Positions 50,414 through 59,158 of a DNA stretch of 64,000 bases are shown in pieces. Under the pieces are notes generated by a model. The model was not told the origin of the DNA. It ran no database searches and saw only the letters and a program-made list of their open reading frames with translations. Origin of the DNA: an uncultured Devosia sp. (GTDB lineage Bacteria > Pseudomonadota > Alphaproteobacteria > Rhizobiales > Devosiaceae). How positions within the stretch are numbered: the first letter of the stretch is position 1; every line of letters starts with the position of its first letter. Both the position numbers and the translations under genes were made by a program. The stretch covers positions 660,572 to 724,571 of the forward strand of contig NZ_CAUQDV010000002.1 in the NCBI RefSeq assembly GCF_963517015.1, in the 5' to 3' direction.

Positions 50414-52135
50414 ATGTCCGTCACTCCGTTCAAGACCGCCACGCCGGCCCTGCCCCGCTTCGAGCGGGTCGATGCCATGCTGGCGCGCATCGTCGAGACG
50501 GCGGCGGTGGGCATGGTGGTGTCGCGGATGAGCGGGCGCATGGTCTATGGCAACCGCGCCTTCACCACGCTGCTCGGGCATGTGATCGTGGATGGCGGGC
50601 AGCACAACATCCTCGAGGTGATCCACGCCGAGGACCGCACCATGGCGCAGCTGCAGCTGAAGCGGTTGATGGCGGGGGAAATCGAGGATTATCGCGGCGA
50701 GCACCGGTTTCTCCATGCCGATGGAGAGCCGCGCTGGGTGTCGGTGGCGGCCTCGCTGCTGCGCGACGACCAGGATGGCTCGCCGGCCTATCTCATCACC
50801 CAGCTCACCTCGATCGAACTGCAGAAGAAGGCCGAAGAGGCGCTGGCGCATTCGGAGAGCCGGCTGAACTTTGCGCTGGAAAGCGCGCGGCAGGGCGTGT
50901 GGGACCACGACATTGTCCAGGACACGATGTTCTACTCGCGGCAGTGGCGGGTGATGCGCGGCATTCCGCCGGATGAAGAGGTGGATGGCAGCCAGGAGGA
51001 ATGGCTGAAACGCCTTCATCCCGATGACCTGCAGCATGTGCTGGACAATGTCGACAAGCAGGACAAGGGCGACGCGGATCTCGATGCGCTGGAATATCGC
51101 GAGCGCAGGCGGGACGGGTCCTATGTGTGGATCCTGAGCCGCGGGCGACCGGTGGAATGGGACGAGCAGGGCAATCCGACGCGGACACTGGGGACCGATA
51201 CCGACATCACCCGGCTCAAGCTGGTGGAGCAGGAGCTGGCGGCGGAGAAGGAGCGGCTGCGGGTGACGCTGGCCTCGATCGCCGACGGGATGATTTCCAC
51301 CGACGAGACGGGGCATGTGGTGTTCATGAACCCGACGGCGGAATTGCTGACCGGCTATACGTCCGAGCAGGCGATGGGGCGGGAAGTGCGCTCGATCTTT
51401 GTGGTGCGTGACGAGGTGACCGGCGCGGTGCAGCCCTGCCCGGTGGCAATATGCCTGGGACAGGACATGCCGGTGCAGCTCGATGGGGACATGATCCTGG
51501 TGGCCAGCACGGGCTCGGAGCGAGACATCCGTTGCACGGCAGCGCCGGTCAAGACGCAGGCGGGCAAGCTCGATGGTGCGGTGCTGGTGTTCCAGGACGT
51601 GACGCAGAGTCGGGCGCTGCAGCGAGAACTGGCGCATTCGGCGAGCCACGACGACCTTACCGGCCTGCCCAATCGTGCGGCTTTCGACCGGGCGCTCAAT
51701 GCGGCAGTCCGCACGGCGCAGGACGGGCGGCAGCATTGCCTGCTCTATATCGACCTCGACCGCTTCAAGCCGGTCAATGACACGGCCGGCCATGCGGCGG
51801 GTGATGCGCTGTTGCGGCAGATCGCCCAGACCATCCGCGGCGTGTGCCGCAGCCATGACGTGCCGGCGCGCATCGGTGGCGACGAATTTGCCGTGGTGCT
51901 GAACGATTGCCCTGGCGACGGTGGCCGGACGGTCGCCGACAAGCTGGTGCGGGCGATCGGCGCGCTGGTGTTCCACTGGGCGGGGCGCGACTACAAGGTC
52001 GGCGCCTCGGTGGGGGTAACCATGGTCACCGACCAGCCGGCGTCATCGCTTGGCTTCATGGGCGAGGCCGATGCCGCCTGCTATGCCGCCAAGGCGCGTG
52101 GCCGCGGCATGGCCGTGCATTTCAACGACCTCTGA
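50414..52135 (+). CDS. Cytoplasmic multi-PAS GGDEF diguanylate cyclase
   Basis: A protein of about 573 residues without transmembrane segments. Three PAS modules occur in order (about 20-140, 145-270 with a PAC-like RDGSYVWILSRG, and 275-400), followed by GGDEF with DDLTGLPNRAAF, IDLDRFKPVNDTAGH and IGGDEF. RSHD lies five residues before the GGDEF, so an inhibitory site is likely. No EAL domain follows. ATG 50414 is chosen, though GTG 50396 and TTG 50384 are in frame and none has a clear ribosome-binding site. The signals sensed are unknown. Confidence 0.83.
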   Translation: MSVTPFKTATPALPRFERVDAMLARIVETAAVGMVVSRMSGRMVYGNRAFTTLLGHVIVDGGQHNILEVIHAEDRTMAQLQLKRLMAGEIEDYRGEHRFLHADGEPRWVSVAASLLRDDQDGSPAYLITQLTSIELQKKAEEALAHSESRLNFALESARQGVWDHDIVQDTMFYSRQWRVMRGIPPDEEVDGSQEEWLKRLHPDDLQHVLDNVDKQDKGDADLDALEYRERRRDGSYVWILSRGRPVEWDEQGNPTRTLGTDTDITRLKLVEQELAAEKERLRVTLASIADGMISTDETGHVVFMNPTAELLTGYTSEQAMGREVRSIFVVRDEVTGAVQPCPVAICLGQDMPVQLDGDMILVASTGSERDIRCTAAPVKTQAGKLDGAVLVFQDVTQSRALQRELAHSASHDDLTGLPNRAAFDRALNAAVRTAQDGRQHCLLYIDLDRFKPVNDTAGHAAGDALLRQIAQTIRGVCRSHDVPARIGGDEFAVVLNDCPGDGGRTVADKLVRAIGALVFHWAGRDYKVGASVGVTMVTDQPASSLGFMGEADAACYAAKARGRGMAVHFNDL

Positions 52136-53515
52136 CTATTCCAGCGGCTTGAGCCCTGCCAGCAGCGTCGGGATCAGCTCGCTGACCGTGGGATGGATGT
52201 GAACCGTCTCCATCATCGTGGTATAGGGCGTGCCGGCGACCATGAGCTGGAGCAGCGAGTGGACCACTTCGTCGCCGCCGATGCCGAGGATGGCGGCGCC
52301 CAGGATGCGTTTGGATTTGGCGTCGACCAGGACCTTCATCAGGCCCTGCGTCTCGCCGCGCTCGCGGGCGCGGGCCACCTTGGTCATGGGCATGGTGGCG
52401 ATCAGTGCCTTGATGCCGGCCTTGCGCACCTCGGTCTCGCTCATGCCGATGCGGCCGAGCGGGGGATCGATGAAGAGGCCGTGGACCGGAATGCGGCCGG
52501 CGATGGAGCGCTTACCATTGTCGATGACATTGTCGGCGACGATCTCGAAATCGTTATAGGACGTGTGGGTGAAGGCGCCGCGGCCATTGATGTCGCCCAT
52601 GGCCCAGATGCCGGGCACCTTGGTGCGCAGGTGATCGTCGACGGGAATATAGCCGCGCTCGTCGAGTTCGACGCCGGCCGCCTCGATATTGAGGTCGGCG
52701 GTATTGGGCTTGCGACCGAGGGCGACGAGGAAATGGGTGCCTTCCACCGAGGATTTCTTCTTGCCGGTCAACAGCGACAGCAAGACGCCGGGGCCGGCCT
52801 TGGCGACAGCCTCGATGGTGGAATTGAACAGGAAGGTGACGCCCTCGGCTTCGAGGATTTCGCGGATGGATGCGGAAATATCGGCATCCTCGCGGTTGGC
52901 GGGACGGTCGTTGCGATCGATGACGGTGACCTTGGAGCCGAAGCGAGCATACATATGGGCAAATTCGAGCCCGATATAGCTGGCGCCGGCAATGATCAGG
53001 TGACCCGGCAGGGTGTCGAGATCCATGATCGAGGAATTGGTCAGGTGGGGCACCTGCTTGATGCCCGGCCAATCGGGCACGCTGGCCGAGGCACCGGCAT
53101 TGATGAAGATCTGCGGCGCGGTGAGCTTGCGGCGACCGACCTTGACCTCGGTGGGCGAGATGAAGCTTGCGGTGCCCTTGATATAGTCGAGCGTCTTGAG
53201 GCCGGTCAGCCAGTCGGTCAGGCTCTTGACCGAGGCATTGACGACCTTGTCCTTGCGCGCCTTGACCGCCTTCATGTCGACGGTGACCGGCCCCTTGATC
53301 ACGACGCCGAAATCGCTGGCCTTGCGGCCGGCCCAGGCAGCGCGGGCGCTGGCCACCAAGGTCTTGGTGGGCGTGCAGCCATCGTTGACGCAGGTGCCGC
53401 CGAGCTGGCGCCTTTCGATAAGCGCGACCTTCTTGCCGGCATCGGCAAGGCGGGCGGCAAGAAAGGGGCCGGACTGGCCGGCACCGATAATGATGGCATC
53501 GTACGAGTCGGTCAT
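52136..53515 (-). CDS. FAD-dependent pyridine nucleotide-disulfide oxidoreductase
   Basis: A 459-residue flavoenzyme of the lipoamide dehydrogenase/mercuric reductase class. It has the N-terminal FAD motif IIIGAGQSGPFLAARLADAG, the redox-active disulfide GGTCVNDGCTPTK, the NAD(P)H motif IAGASYIGLEFA, AMGDINGRGAFTHTS, and the C-terminal base HIHPTVSEL. No N-terminal heavy-metal domain or C-terminal CC pair is present, so it is not a classical MerA. ATG 53515 follows GGAGG. Next to it is an SthA-like gene of the same superfamily. The physiological substrate is unknown. Confidence 0.87.
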   Translation of the reverse strand: MTDSYDAIIIGAGQSGPFLAARLADAGKKVALIERRQLGGTCVNDGCTPTKTLVASARAAWAGRKASDFGVVIKGPVTVDMKAVKARKDKVVNASVKSLTDWLTGLKTLDYIKGTASFISPTEVKVGRRKLTAPQIFINAGASASVPDWPGIKQVPHLTNSSIMDLDTLPGHLIIAGASYIGLEFAHMYARFGSKVTVIDRNDRPANREDADISASIREILEAEGVTFLFNSTIEAVAKAGPGVLLSLLTGKKKSSVEGTHFLVALGRKPNTADLNIEAAGVELDERGYIPVDDHLRTKVPGIWAMGDINGRGAFTHTSYNDFEIVADNVIDNGKRSIAGRIPVHGLFIDPPLGRIGMSETEVRKAGIKALIATMPMTKVARARERGETQGLMKVLVDAKSKRILGAAILGIGGDEVVHSLLQLMVAGTPYTTMMETVHIHPTVSELIPTLLAGLKPLE

Positions 53516-53574
53516 GGGGGCCTCCAATTCCCCGACATTAATAGATGCGGATTGATTTGCGCTAGAGGCAGAAC

Positions 53575-54990
53575 CTACTCGGCAAGGGCCACGATGGGGG
53601 TGCGGGGCATGCGGTTCCAGGCGTCGAGCGCTGCGATCTTGTAGGCCTCGGCCAGCGTCGGATAATTGAAGGCGTTCTCGACGAAATAGTCGAGCGTGCC
53701 GCCCAGATTGAGAACGGCCTGGCCGATATGGATCAACTCGGTCGCGCCCTCGCCGACGATGTGGACGCCCAGGAGCTTGCGGGTGTCGAGGGCGAAGATC
53801 ATCTTCATCATGCCCGACTGCAGGCCCATGATGTGACCGCGCGAGGTTTCGCGGAAGCGGGCAATGCCAGCCTCGTAGGGAATGCCCTGTTCGCGAACCT
53901 GCTGCTCGGTAAGGCCGACCGTCGAAATCTCCGGCACGGCATAGATGCCATAGGGGAAAAATTCTGGCGCAGGTGGCATGGGCGAGCCACAGGCGTGCAG
54001 CGCGGCGATCCGGCCCTGTTCCATCGAAGTGGAGGCCAGCGACGGCCAACCGATGACGTCGCCGGCAGCATAGATATGGCGCACGGACGTCTGGAAAGTC
54101 ACCGGATCGACCTTGAGCCGGCCGCGATCGACCGGGGTGATACCGGCATTTTCGAGACCGAGATTGGCTGTGGCGCCGGAGCGGCCTGCCGCATAGAGCA
54201 GCATGTCGCTGCGCAGGCGGCGGCCATCGGCGAGGATGGAGACGGGCCAGCCCTGTTCGTCGAGTTCGACCCGCTCGACCTTGGCGCCAAGGCGAATGGT
54301 CATGCCGCGCTTGCGCAGATCGTGGGTGAATTCCTCGATGATCTCGCGATCGATGAAATCGAGAATGGTGTCCTTGGGCTCGACAATGGTCACCGGCACG
54401 TCGAGCGCGGAAAAGATGGTCGCATATTCGATGCCGATGACGCCGGCGCCGACCACGGTCAGGCTGCGCGGCACGCGCGGCTCGGCGACGAGGCTGTCGC
54501 TATCGACCACGGAATGATCGTTGAAGGGGATATTGCTGGGCCGATAGGGCGCAGTGCCCACGGCGATCACCGCGTGGTCGAAGCTGAATTTGGTATCGTC
54601 GCCATCGGGCGCGGTGACGGCGATATGATTGGCATCGGTAAAGCGGGCAATGCCACCAAAGGTGCGGACGCCATTGCGGTTGAACTGATGCTCGAGCACC
54701 TGGATTTCATGGTCGAGCGTCATGCGCAGGCGCGCGCCGAGATCCTTGCCCTCGATGTCCTTCTTGACGCGATAGGAGAGACCGTAGAAGCCGCGTTCGC
54801 GCCAGCCGGAGAGATTGAGCACGGTTTCGCGCAGGGTCTTGGAGGGAATGGTGCCGGTATGAACCGAGACGCCGCCGAGACGCAGGCGGTTTTCGACGAC
54901 GAGAACCGACTTGCCCAGCTTGGCAGCCTGCACCGCAGCGCGCCGGCCGGCCGGACCGCTACCAATGACGATGATATTGAAGTGTTCCAA
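53575..54990 (-). CDS. sthA: Soluble NAD(P) transhydrogenase
   Basis: A 471-residue flavoprotein that exchanges hydride between NADPH and NAD. It has the FAD motif VIGSGPAGRRAA, but where relatives have the CxxxxC disulfide it reads GGVSVHTGTIPSKTLRE, as in SthA enzymes, which lack the redox cysteines. Other segments are VVGAGVIGIEYATIF and AAGDVIGWPSLASTS. The TTG at 54990 is supported by GAGGA eight bases upstream and gives the family length; the open frame further upstream is not protein-like. Confidence 0.92.
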   Translation of the reverse strand: MEHFNIIVIGSGPAGRRAAVQAAKLGKSVLVVENRLRLGGVSVHTGTIPSKTLRETVLNLSGWRERGFYGLSYRVKKDIEGKDLGARLRMTLDHEIQVLEHQFNRNGVRTFGGIARFTDANHIAVTAPDGDDTKFSFDHAVIAVGTAPYRPSNIPFNDHSVVDSDSLVAEPRVPRSLTVVGAGVIGIEYATIFSALDVPVTIVEPKDTILDFIDREIIEEFTHDLRKRGMTIRLGAKVERVELDEQGWPVSILADGRRLRSDMLLYAAGRSGATANLGLENAGITPVDRGRLKVDPVTFQTSVRHIYAAGDVIGWPSLASTSMEQGRIAALHACGSPMPPAPEFFPYGIYAVPEISTVGLTEQQVREQGIPYEAGIARFRETSRGHIMGLQSGMMKMIFALDTRKLLGVHIVGEGATELIHIGQAVLNLGGTLDYFVENAFNYPTLAEAYKIAALDAWNRMPRTPIVALAE

Positions 54991-55135
54991 GTCTTTGGTC
55001 CTCGAATTGCCGCAGCGAGTGCCTAACGCCAGAGTGTGACAATAGCGCAGCAAGTGTTGCAAACGCGCAAATGACATGGATGGTTTGCGATCAAGTGGGG
55101 TCGCCGCTAAGCTGACAGGAAACACGGAGCATGCC

Positions 55136-55735
55136 ATGGGCGTTCCTGGCCGGGACAGAATGACAGTCGATGCGTTCTTCAAGGCCATTGCCGGTCTCGA
55201 CGGACGCTTCGAGCTGGTCAAAGGCATTGCCTATGCGATGGCTGGCGCCAAGCAGGGTCACAATGTGATCTGCAGCAATGTGCAGACCGCGCTTGTTCCT
55301 GCAGGCAAGACCAAGGGCTGCCGCACGACATCGGCGGATACCGCCATCCAGACAGGTCAAGACAGCGTGCGTTATCCTGACGTGGTCGTGGATTGCGGAC
55401 CCTATGACCCCTCAGCCCTAACCGCGACGCGACCCACTCTTGTGGTCGAAGTTTCCTCGCCCGGCACCGCCGTATTCGACTATGGCGCCAAGCTTCGGGA
55501 ATATCAGGCAATCGAGAGTATCGACACGGTACTGCAAATCGAATCCGAATTTGCCTTGGTGAAAGTGCATCGTCGACAGCCGGATGGCGGCTGGAGCGAG
55601 GAGACGGTTGAAGCGTTCGGACAGGAGATTGCATTGCCCCCGCTGAGCACGTCGATCACGCTAGATGTGATTTATGACACAGTGGATGTGCGACCAAGAG
55701 CGAGACTGCATGTGATTGATGGGGAACGAGGCTGA
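55136..55735 (+). CDS. Uma2 family (DUF820) putative endonuclease
   Basis: A 199-residue protein with a PD-(D/E)xK nuclease-like core: ELVKGIAYAMAGAKQGHN, the acidic strand RYPDVVVDCG and LVVEVSSPGTAVFD. Uma2 proteins are abundant in cyanobacteria and scattered elsewhere, and their function is unsettled. The ATG at 55136 follows GGAG by six bases. It is a single gene between sthA (divergent) and a repeat-rich region, with no partner gene, which would suit a mobile or accessory gene. Confidence 0.83.
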   Translation: MGVPGRDRMTVDAFFKAIAGLDGRFELVKGIAYAMAGAKQGHNVICSNVQTALVPAGKTKGCRTTSADTAIQTGQDSVRYPDVVVDCGPYDPSALTATRPTLVVEVSSPGTAVFDYGAKLREYQAIESIDTVLQIESEFALVKVHRRQPDGGWSEETVEAFGQEIALPPLSTSITLDVIYDTVDVRPRARLHVIDGERG

Positions 55736-55762
55736 GGCTAGACATTGCCGCAAGCCCCGCGC

Positions 55763-55914
55763 CCAACCTCCCCCGCCTGCGGGAGAGGGGGACCGCCATC
55801 AGGCGGTGGAGGGGAGCCGCTTGCGCGGTTTTTCCGAACGACCACCGCTCCGAGCTCTGTGCACCCCTCTCCACCACGCTCCGCGTGGTCCCCCTCTCCC
55901 GTAAACGGGAGAGG
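55763..55914. repeat. Palindromic repeat with CTCTCCCG/CGGGAGAG ends
   Basis: CTCCCCCGCCTGCGGGAGAGGGGGACC at the left pairs with GGTCCCCCTCTCCCGTAAACGGGAGAGG at the right (overlapping arms CCCGC/GCGGG and CCCG/CGGG), with CCGCCATCAGGCGG and CCACGCTCCGCGTGG hairpins between. It is a different family from the BIME and CCCCCACC units and fills the gap 55736-56024 upstream of dapD. Confidence 0.75.
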
Positions 55915-55972
55915 ATGGCATTGTGGCTCCTCGTCATCCTGCACTCAGGCGGCGCTTCAGCACGTCTTGGAA

Positions 55973-56000
55973 TTGACACTTCCGTCCCCACGGCTATGGT
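55973..56000 (+). promoter_or_regulatory. Candidate dapD promoter
   Basis: TTGACA (55973-55978) and TATGGT (55995-56000) are separated by 16 bases, 25 bp upstream of the dapD ATG. Confidence 0.55.
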
Positions 56001-56024
56001 CCGCGCGCATTCACGGAGAACACC

Positions 56025-56867
56025 ATGTCATACGCCGATCTCGCCAAGACCATTGATGATGCCTTCGAGGCGCGTGCGGAGATCGGTTTCGATACCAAGG
56101 GCCCGGTGCGGGACGCCGTCGAGGAGGCGTTGCGCCTGCTCGACAAGGGCGAGGCGCGCGTGGCCGAGAAGGTCGATGGCAATTGGCAGGTGCATCAGTG
56201 GCTCAAGAAAGCCGTGCTGCTCAATTTCCGCCTCAACGACAATCGCCTGATCGAGGGCGCAGCCGGTGGCTCGCACTACTGGGACAAGGTGGGCACCAAG
56301 TTCGAGGGCTGGAGCGAGAATACGTTCCGCGAGGCTGGCTTCCGCGCCGTGCCGGGCGCCGTGGTGCGCAGCCCTGCCCATATCGGGCGCAACGTCGTGT
56401 TGATGCCCAGTTTCGTCAATGTCGGCGCCTATGTCGATGAAGGCACGATGGTCGACACCTGGGCCACCGTGGGCTCCTGCGCGCAGATCGGCAGGAATGT
56501 GCATCTGTCAGGTGGCGTCGGCATCGGCGGCGTGCTGGAGCCGCTGCAGGCCGGCCCGACGATCATCGAAGACAACTGCTTTGTCGGCGCCCGTTCGGAA
56601 GTGGTCGAAGGCGTCGTGGTCGGCGAAGGCTCGGTGATTTCCATGGGCGTCTTCATCGGCGCCTCGACCAAGATCGTCGATCGCGCCACCGGCGAAATCC
56701 ACATGGGCAAGGTGCCGCCCTATTCGGTCGTGGTGTCCGGCTCGCTGCCCGGCAAGCCGCTGCCGAATGGCCAGCCCGGCCCCAACCTTTACTGCGCCGT
56801 GATCGTCAAGACAGTCGACGCGCAGACGCGCAGCAAGACCGGGATCAACGAACTGCTGCGGGATTGA
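56025..56867 (+). CDS. dapD: 2,3,4,5-tetrahydropyridine-2,6-dicarboxylate N-succinyltransferase
   Basis: Succinyl-CoA-dependent step of the lysine/diaminopimelate pathway. The 280-residue protein has an N-terminal helical domain and a left-handed beta-helix of hexapeptide repeats (about 105-240, for example VGAYVDEGTMVDTWATVGSCAQIGRNVHLS), with the substrate-binding GVGIGGVLEP. GGAGA precedes the ATG, and a good promoter lies just upstream. It is one base pair from dapE, with which it forms an operon. Confidence 0.96.
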   Translation: MSYADLAKTIDDAFEARAEIGFDTKGPVRDAVEEALRLLDKGEARVAEKVDGNWQVHQWLKKAVLLNFRLNDNRLIEGAAGGSHYWDKVGTKFEGWSENTFREAGFRAVPGAVVRSPAHIGRNVVLMPSFVNVGAYVDEGTMVDTWATVGSCAQIGRNVHLSGGVGIGGVLEPLQAGPTIIEDNCFVGARSEVVEGVVVGEGSVISMGVFIGASTKIVDRATGEIHMGKVPPYSVVVSGSLPGKPLPNGQPGPNLYCAVIVKTVDAQTRSKTGINELLRD

Positions 56868-56868
56868 G

Positions 56869-58017
56869 ATGAGCCTCGACCCGGTCAGCCTGCTCAAGGA
56901 TCTCATCGCCTGCCCGTCGGTGACGCCGGCGGAAGCGGGGGCGCTGGACCTGTTGGACCAGGCGTTGACCGAGATCGGCTTTGCCGTGACGCGGCTGCGC
57001 TTTGAGGGCGACGGCTCCTATCCGGTCGATAATCTGTTTGCCATTCGCGGCACGGGTGGGCGGCGGCTGCTGTTTGCCGGACATACCGATGTGGTGCCGC
57101 CGGGTGATCTCGGCGCCTGGAGCGCAGACCCGTTTGTGGCGCGGGAGGCCGATGGCAAGCTCTATGGGCGTGGTGCGGCCGATATGAAATCGGGCATTGC
57201 GGCATTCGTCGCAGCAGCATCGGCCATTCCGGCCGATGCCGGCACGGTGATGCTGGCCATCACCAATGACGAAGAGGCCGACGCGATCAATGGCACGGCC
57301 AAGCTGATGGAATGGGCGCAAGCGCAGCAGCATGGCTTCGACTTTGCCGTGGTGGGCGAGCCGAGTTCGGCGGCGGTGCTGGGCGATAGCATCAAGATCG
57401 GGCGGCGTGGCTCGCTGTCGGGCGTGATCACTGTCAGCGGGACGCAGGGCCATGTGGCCTATCCCGAGCGGGCCAACAATCCCATGCCGGCGCTGGCACG
57501 GATCGTGACGGCGCTCGACACGCAGATCGACCAGGGCACGGAACATTTTCCGGCCAGCAATCTGGAAGTGACTTCGGTGGATGTCGGCAATGCCGTGTCC
57601 AATGTCATTCCGGCGGCCGGCACGATCCGTTTCAACATCCGCTACAATGACCTGTGGACGCCGCAGACGCTCGCAGACTGGGTGCGCGGGCAGATCGAGA
57701 GCGTCGATGCCAGGGGGGCGGTCGTGGATTTCGCCGTGGCGGGCACGCCATCGCGGTCGTTCCTGTCGCCGCTGAGCGATGACGTGGAGACGTTGAGCGC
57801 GGCGATCCAGTCGGAGACCGGCAAGCGGCCCGAGTTTTCGACCGGCGGCGGGACGTCGGATGCGCGTTTCATCGCGCAATATGGACCCGTGGTGGAGTGT
57901 GGCCTCGTGGGCACCAGCATGCACAAGGCGGACGAGCATATCCTCCTGTCCGACCTGACGGGCCTCACCGAAATCTACCGGGTGTTCATGACCGGCTTTT
58001 TTGGAGTTCGGGCATGA
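56869..58017 (+). CDS. dapE: Succinyl-diaminopimelate desuccinylase
   Basis: Zinc hydrolase of the M20 family giving LL-diaminopimelate and succinate. The 382-residue protein shows the metal motifs AGHTDVVPPGD, GRGAADMKSG and TNDEEADAINGT (general-base Glu), VGEPSS, and GGGTSDARF, plus His in GTSMHKADE. It starts one base after the dapD stop and overlaps the next membrane-protein gene by four bases. Confidence 0.95.
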   Translation: MSLDPVSLLKDLIACPSVTPAEAGALDLLDQALTEIGFAVTRLRFEGDGSYPVDNLFAIRGTGGRRLLFAGHTDVVPPGDLGAWSADPFVAREADGKLYGRGAADMKSGIAAFVAAASAIPADAGTVMLAITNDEEADAINGTAKLMEWAQAQQHGFDFAVVGEPSSAAVLGDSIKIGRRGSLSGVITVSGTQGHVAYPERANNPMPALARIVTALDTQIDQGTEHFPASNLEVTSVDVGNAVSNVIPAAGTIRFNIRYNDLWTPQTLADWVRGQIESVDARGAVVDFAVAGTPSRSFLSPLSDDVETLSAAIQSETGKRPEFSTGGGTSDARFIAQYGPVVECGLVGTSMHKADEHILLSDLTGLTEIYRVFMTGFFGVRA

Positions 58018-58550
58018 AGATCTGGAACCTCGTCAGCAATGCGCTGATTGGCTGGCGGATGATCCTGCGGGGCGAGGCCGACTGGCGCGCGCATTTCTCG
58101 CTCAATGCGGCGGGGCTGCTGTCGGCGCTGGTGATCTTCTTTTTTGCGGCCTTCCTTGCCATCGCCATGGCCTCGATCGTCTCGGCAATGCCGGACTTTT
58201 ATGGCGTGCTCGACCTGTTGCTGGTGCATGGCATCTGGGTGCTGTCGTTCTGGGCCACGATCAAGGCCACGCAGATGGCGATCAAGGACGAGACACGGAC
58301 CCTGGACCTTCTTGTGCCCGGCATCTACCTCCTAGTGGGCTATCTGGTGGTCGGTTCGCTGCTCAACCTGGTGTTCGCGCCGCTGGTGCAATTGCTGACG
58401 ATCCTCCTTGGCTGGCCGATCTATCGGCTGGCGCGGGCGGCGACCGGCTGGAACCTGGGTATTGCGGCGGCGTTTGCTGCCGCGACAGTCTTGCTTCTTG
58501 TGGTGGTGCCGCAGGCGCTCTACATGCTGAGCAGTGTTCCAGTTCAATAA
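58014..58550 (+). CDS. Integral membrane protein of unknown function
   Basis: A 178-residue protein with four to five predicted membrane helices (about 28-55, 60-85, 100-125, 128-142 and 150-172) and no recognisable catalytic motif. Its ATG overlaps the dapE stop (ATGA), indicating translational coupling, and a second membrane-protein gene follows 14 bp later. Homologues are probably limited to this order. The coupling suggests a link with cell-wall precursor supply, but this is weak inference. Confidence 0.75.
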   Translation: MKIWNLVSNALIGWRMILRGEADWRAHFSLNAAGLLSALVIFFFAAFLAIAMASIVSAMPDFYGVLDLLLVHGIWVLSFWATIKATQMAIKDETRTLDLLVPGIYLLVGYLVVGSLLNLVFAPLVQLLTILLGWPIYRLARAATGWNLGIAAAFAAATVLLLVVVPQALYMLSSVPVQ

Positions 58551-58564
58551 ATCGAGGAAAGCCC

Positions 58565-59158
58565 TTGGCCAAACCGACCACGTCCTTCCTCGATGAATTC
58601 GTCAATGCCGCGCGCGGTACGGTGGCGCTGGTCATCGGCAACCGCCAGGCGTCGAGCTATTTCGATTTCCGCCAGGCGGGCCTTGTCGGTTCGTTCATTG
58701 CCGTATTGCTGGGCATGGCGATCCAGGCCTTTGTGCCTCAATTGTTCGGCGGGCCCAGGGCGCCGGCGGGCGTTGCCACGGGCGCGATCATTCTGGGTGG
58801 CATGGTTCTGGCGGTGCAGTTCGGCGTTGCCTGGCTGGTGCTGCGCCAGCTCGGACGAGGTGATGGTTTCGTGCCCTTCGTCGTGACGCAGAACTGGGTC
58901 ACGCTGTTTCAGAGCATTGTGGCGGTAGCAATCATCGTGATCTTTGGCCAGCCGATCGCCCTGTCGGCGGGCGGGGAAATGGCGCAGCTGACGGCGGGGA
59001 GCATTCCCTTTGCCGCGCTGGGCATTGCGGCGCTGGTGGTTTCGATCAATATCGCGCGGCTGATCCTGACGCTGAAGCCGATGCATGTGGCGCTGTTCGT
59101 GATGGTACAGCTCGGCGCGGCCTTTTTGATCCAGCCACTGATCGGCGCGATGATCTAG
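58565..59158 (+). CDS. Integral membrane protein of unknown function
   Basis: A 197-residue protein with about five hydrophobic helices (40-60, 75-100, 115-135, 150-170 and 175-195) after a short polar N-terminus, MAKPTTSFLDEFVNAARG. The TTG start at 58565 is supported by GAGGAAA seven bases upstream; no ATG fits the start of homology-like sequence. It is the last gene of the dapD-dapE operon. Its stop overlaps the end of the convergent truA gene by four bases. I do not recognise a family. Confidence 0.72.
   Translation: MAKPTTSFLDEFVNAARGTVALVIGNRQASSYFDFRQAGLVGSFIAVLLGMAIQAFVPQLFGGPRAPAGVATGAIILGGMVLAVQFGVAWLVLRQLGRGDGFVPFVVTQNWVTLFQSIVAVAIIVIFGQPIALSAGGEMAQLTAGSIPFAALGIAALVVSINIARLILTLKPMHVALFVMVQLGAAFLIQPLIGAMI

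Noticed and set aside
52136..53515. Mercuric reductase (merA)
   Set aside because: The C-terminal cysteine pair and the N-terminal metal domain are missing and no mer genes are nearby.
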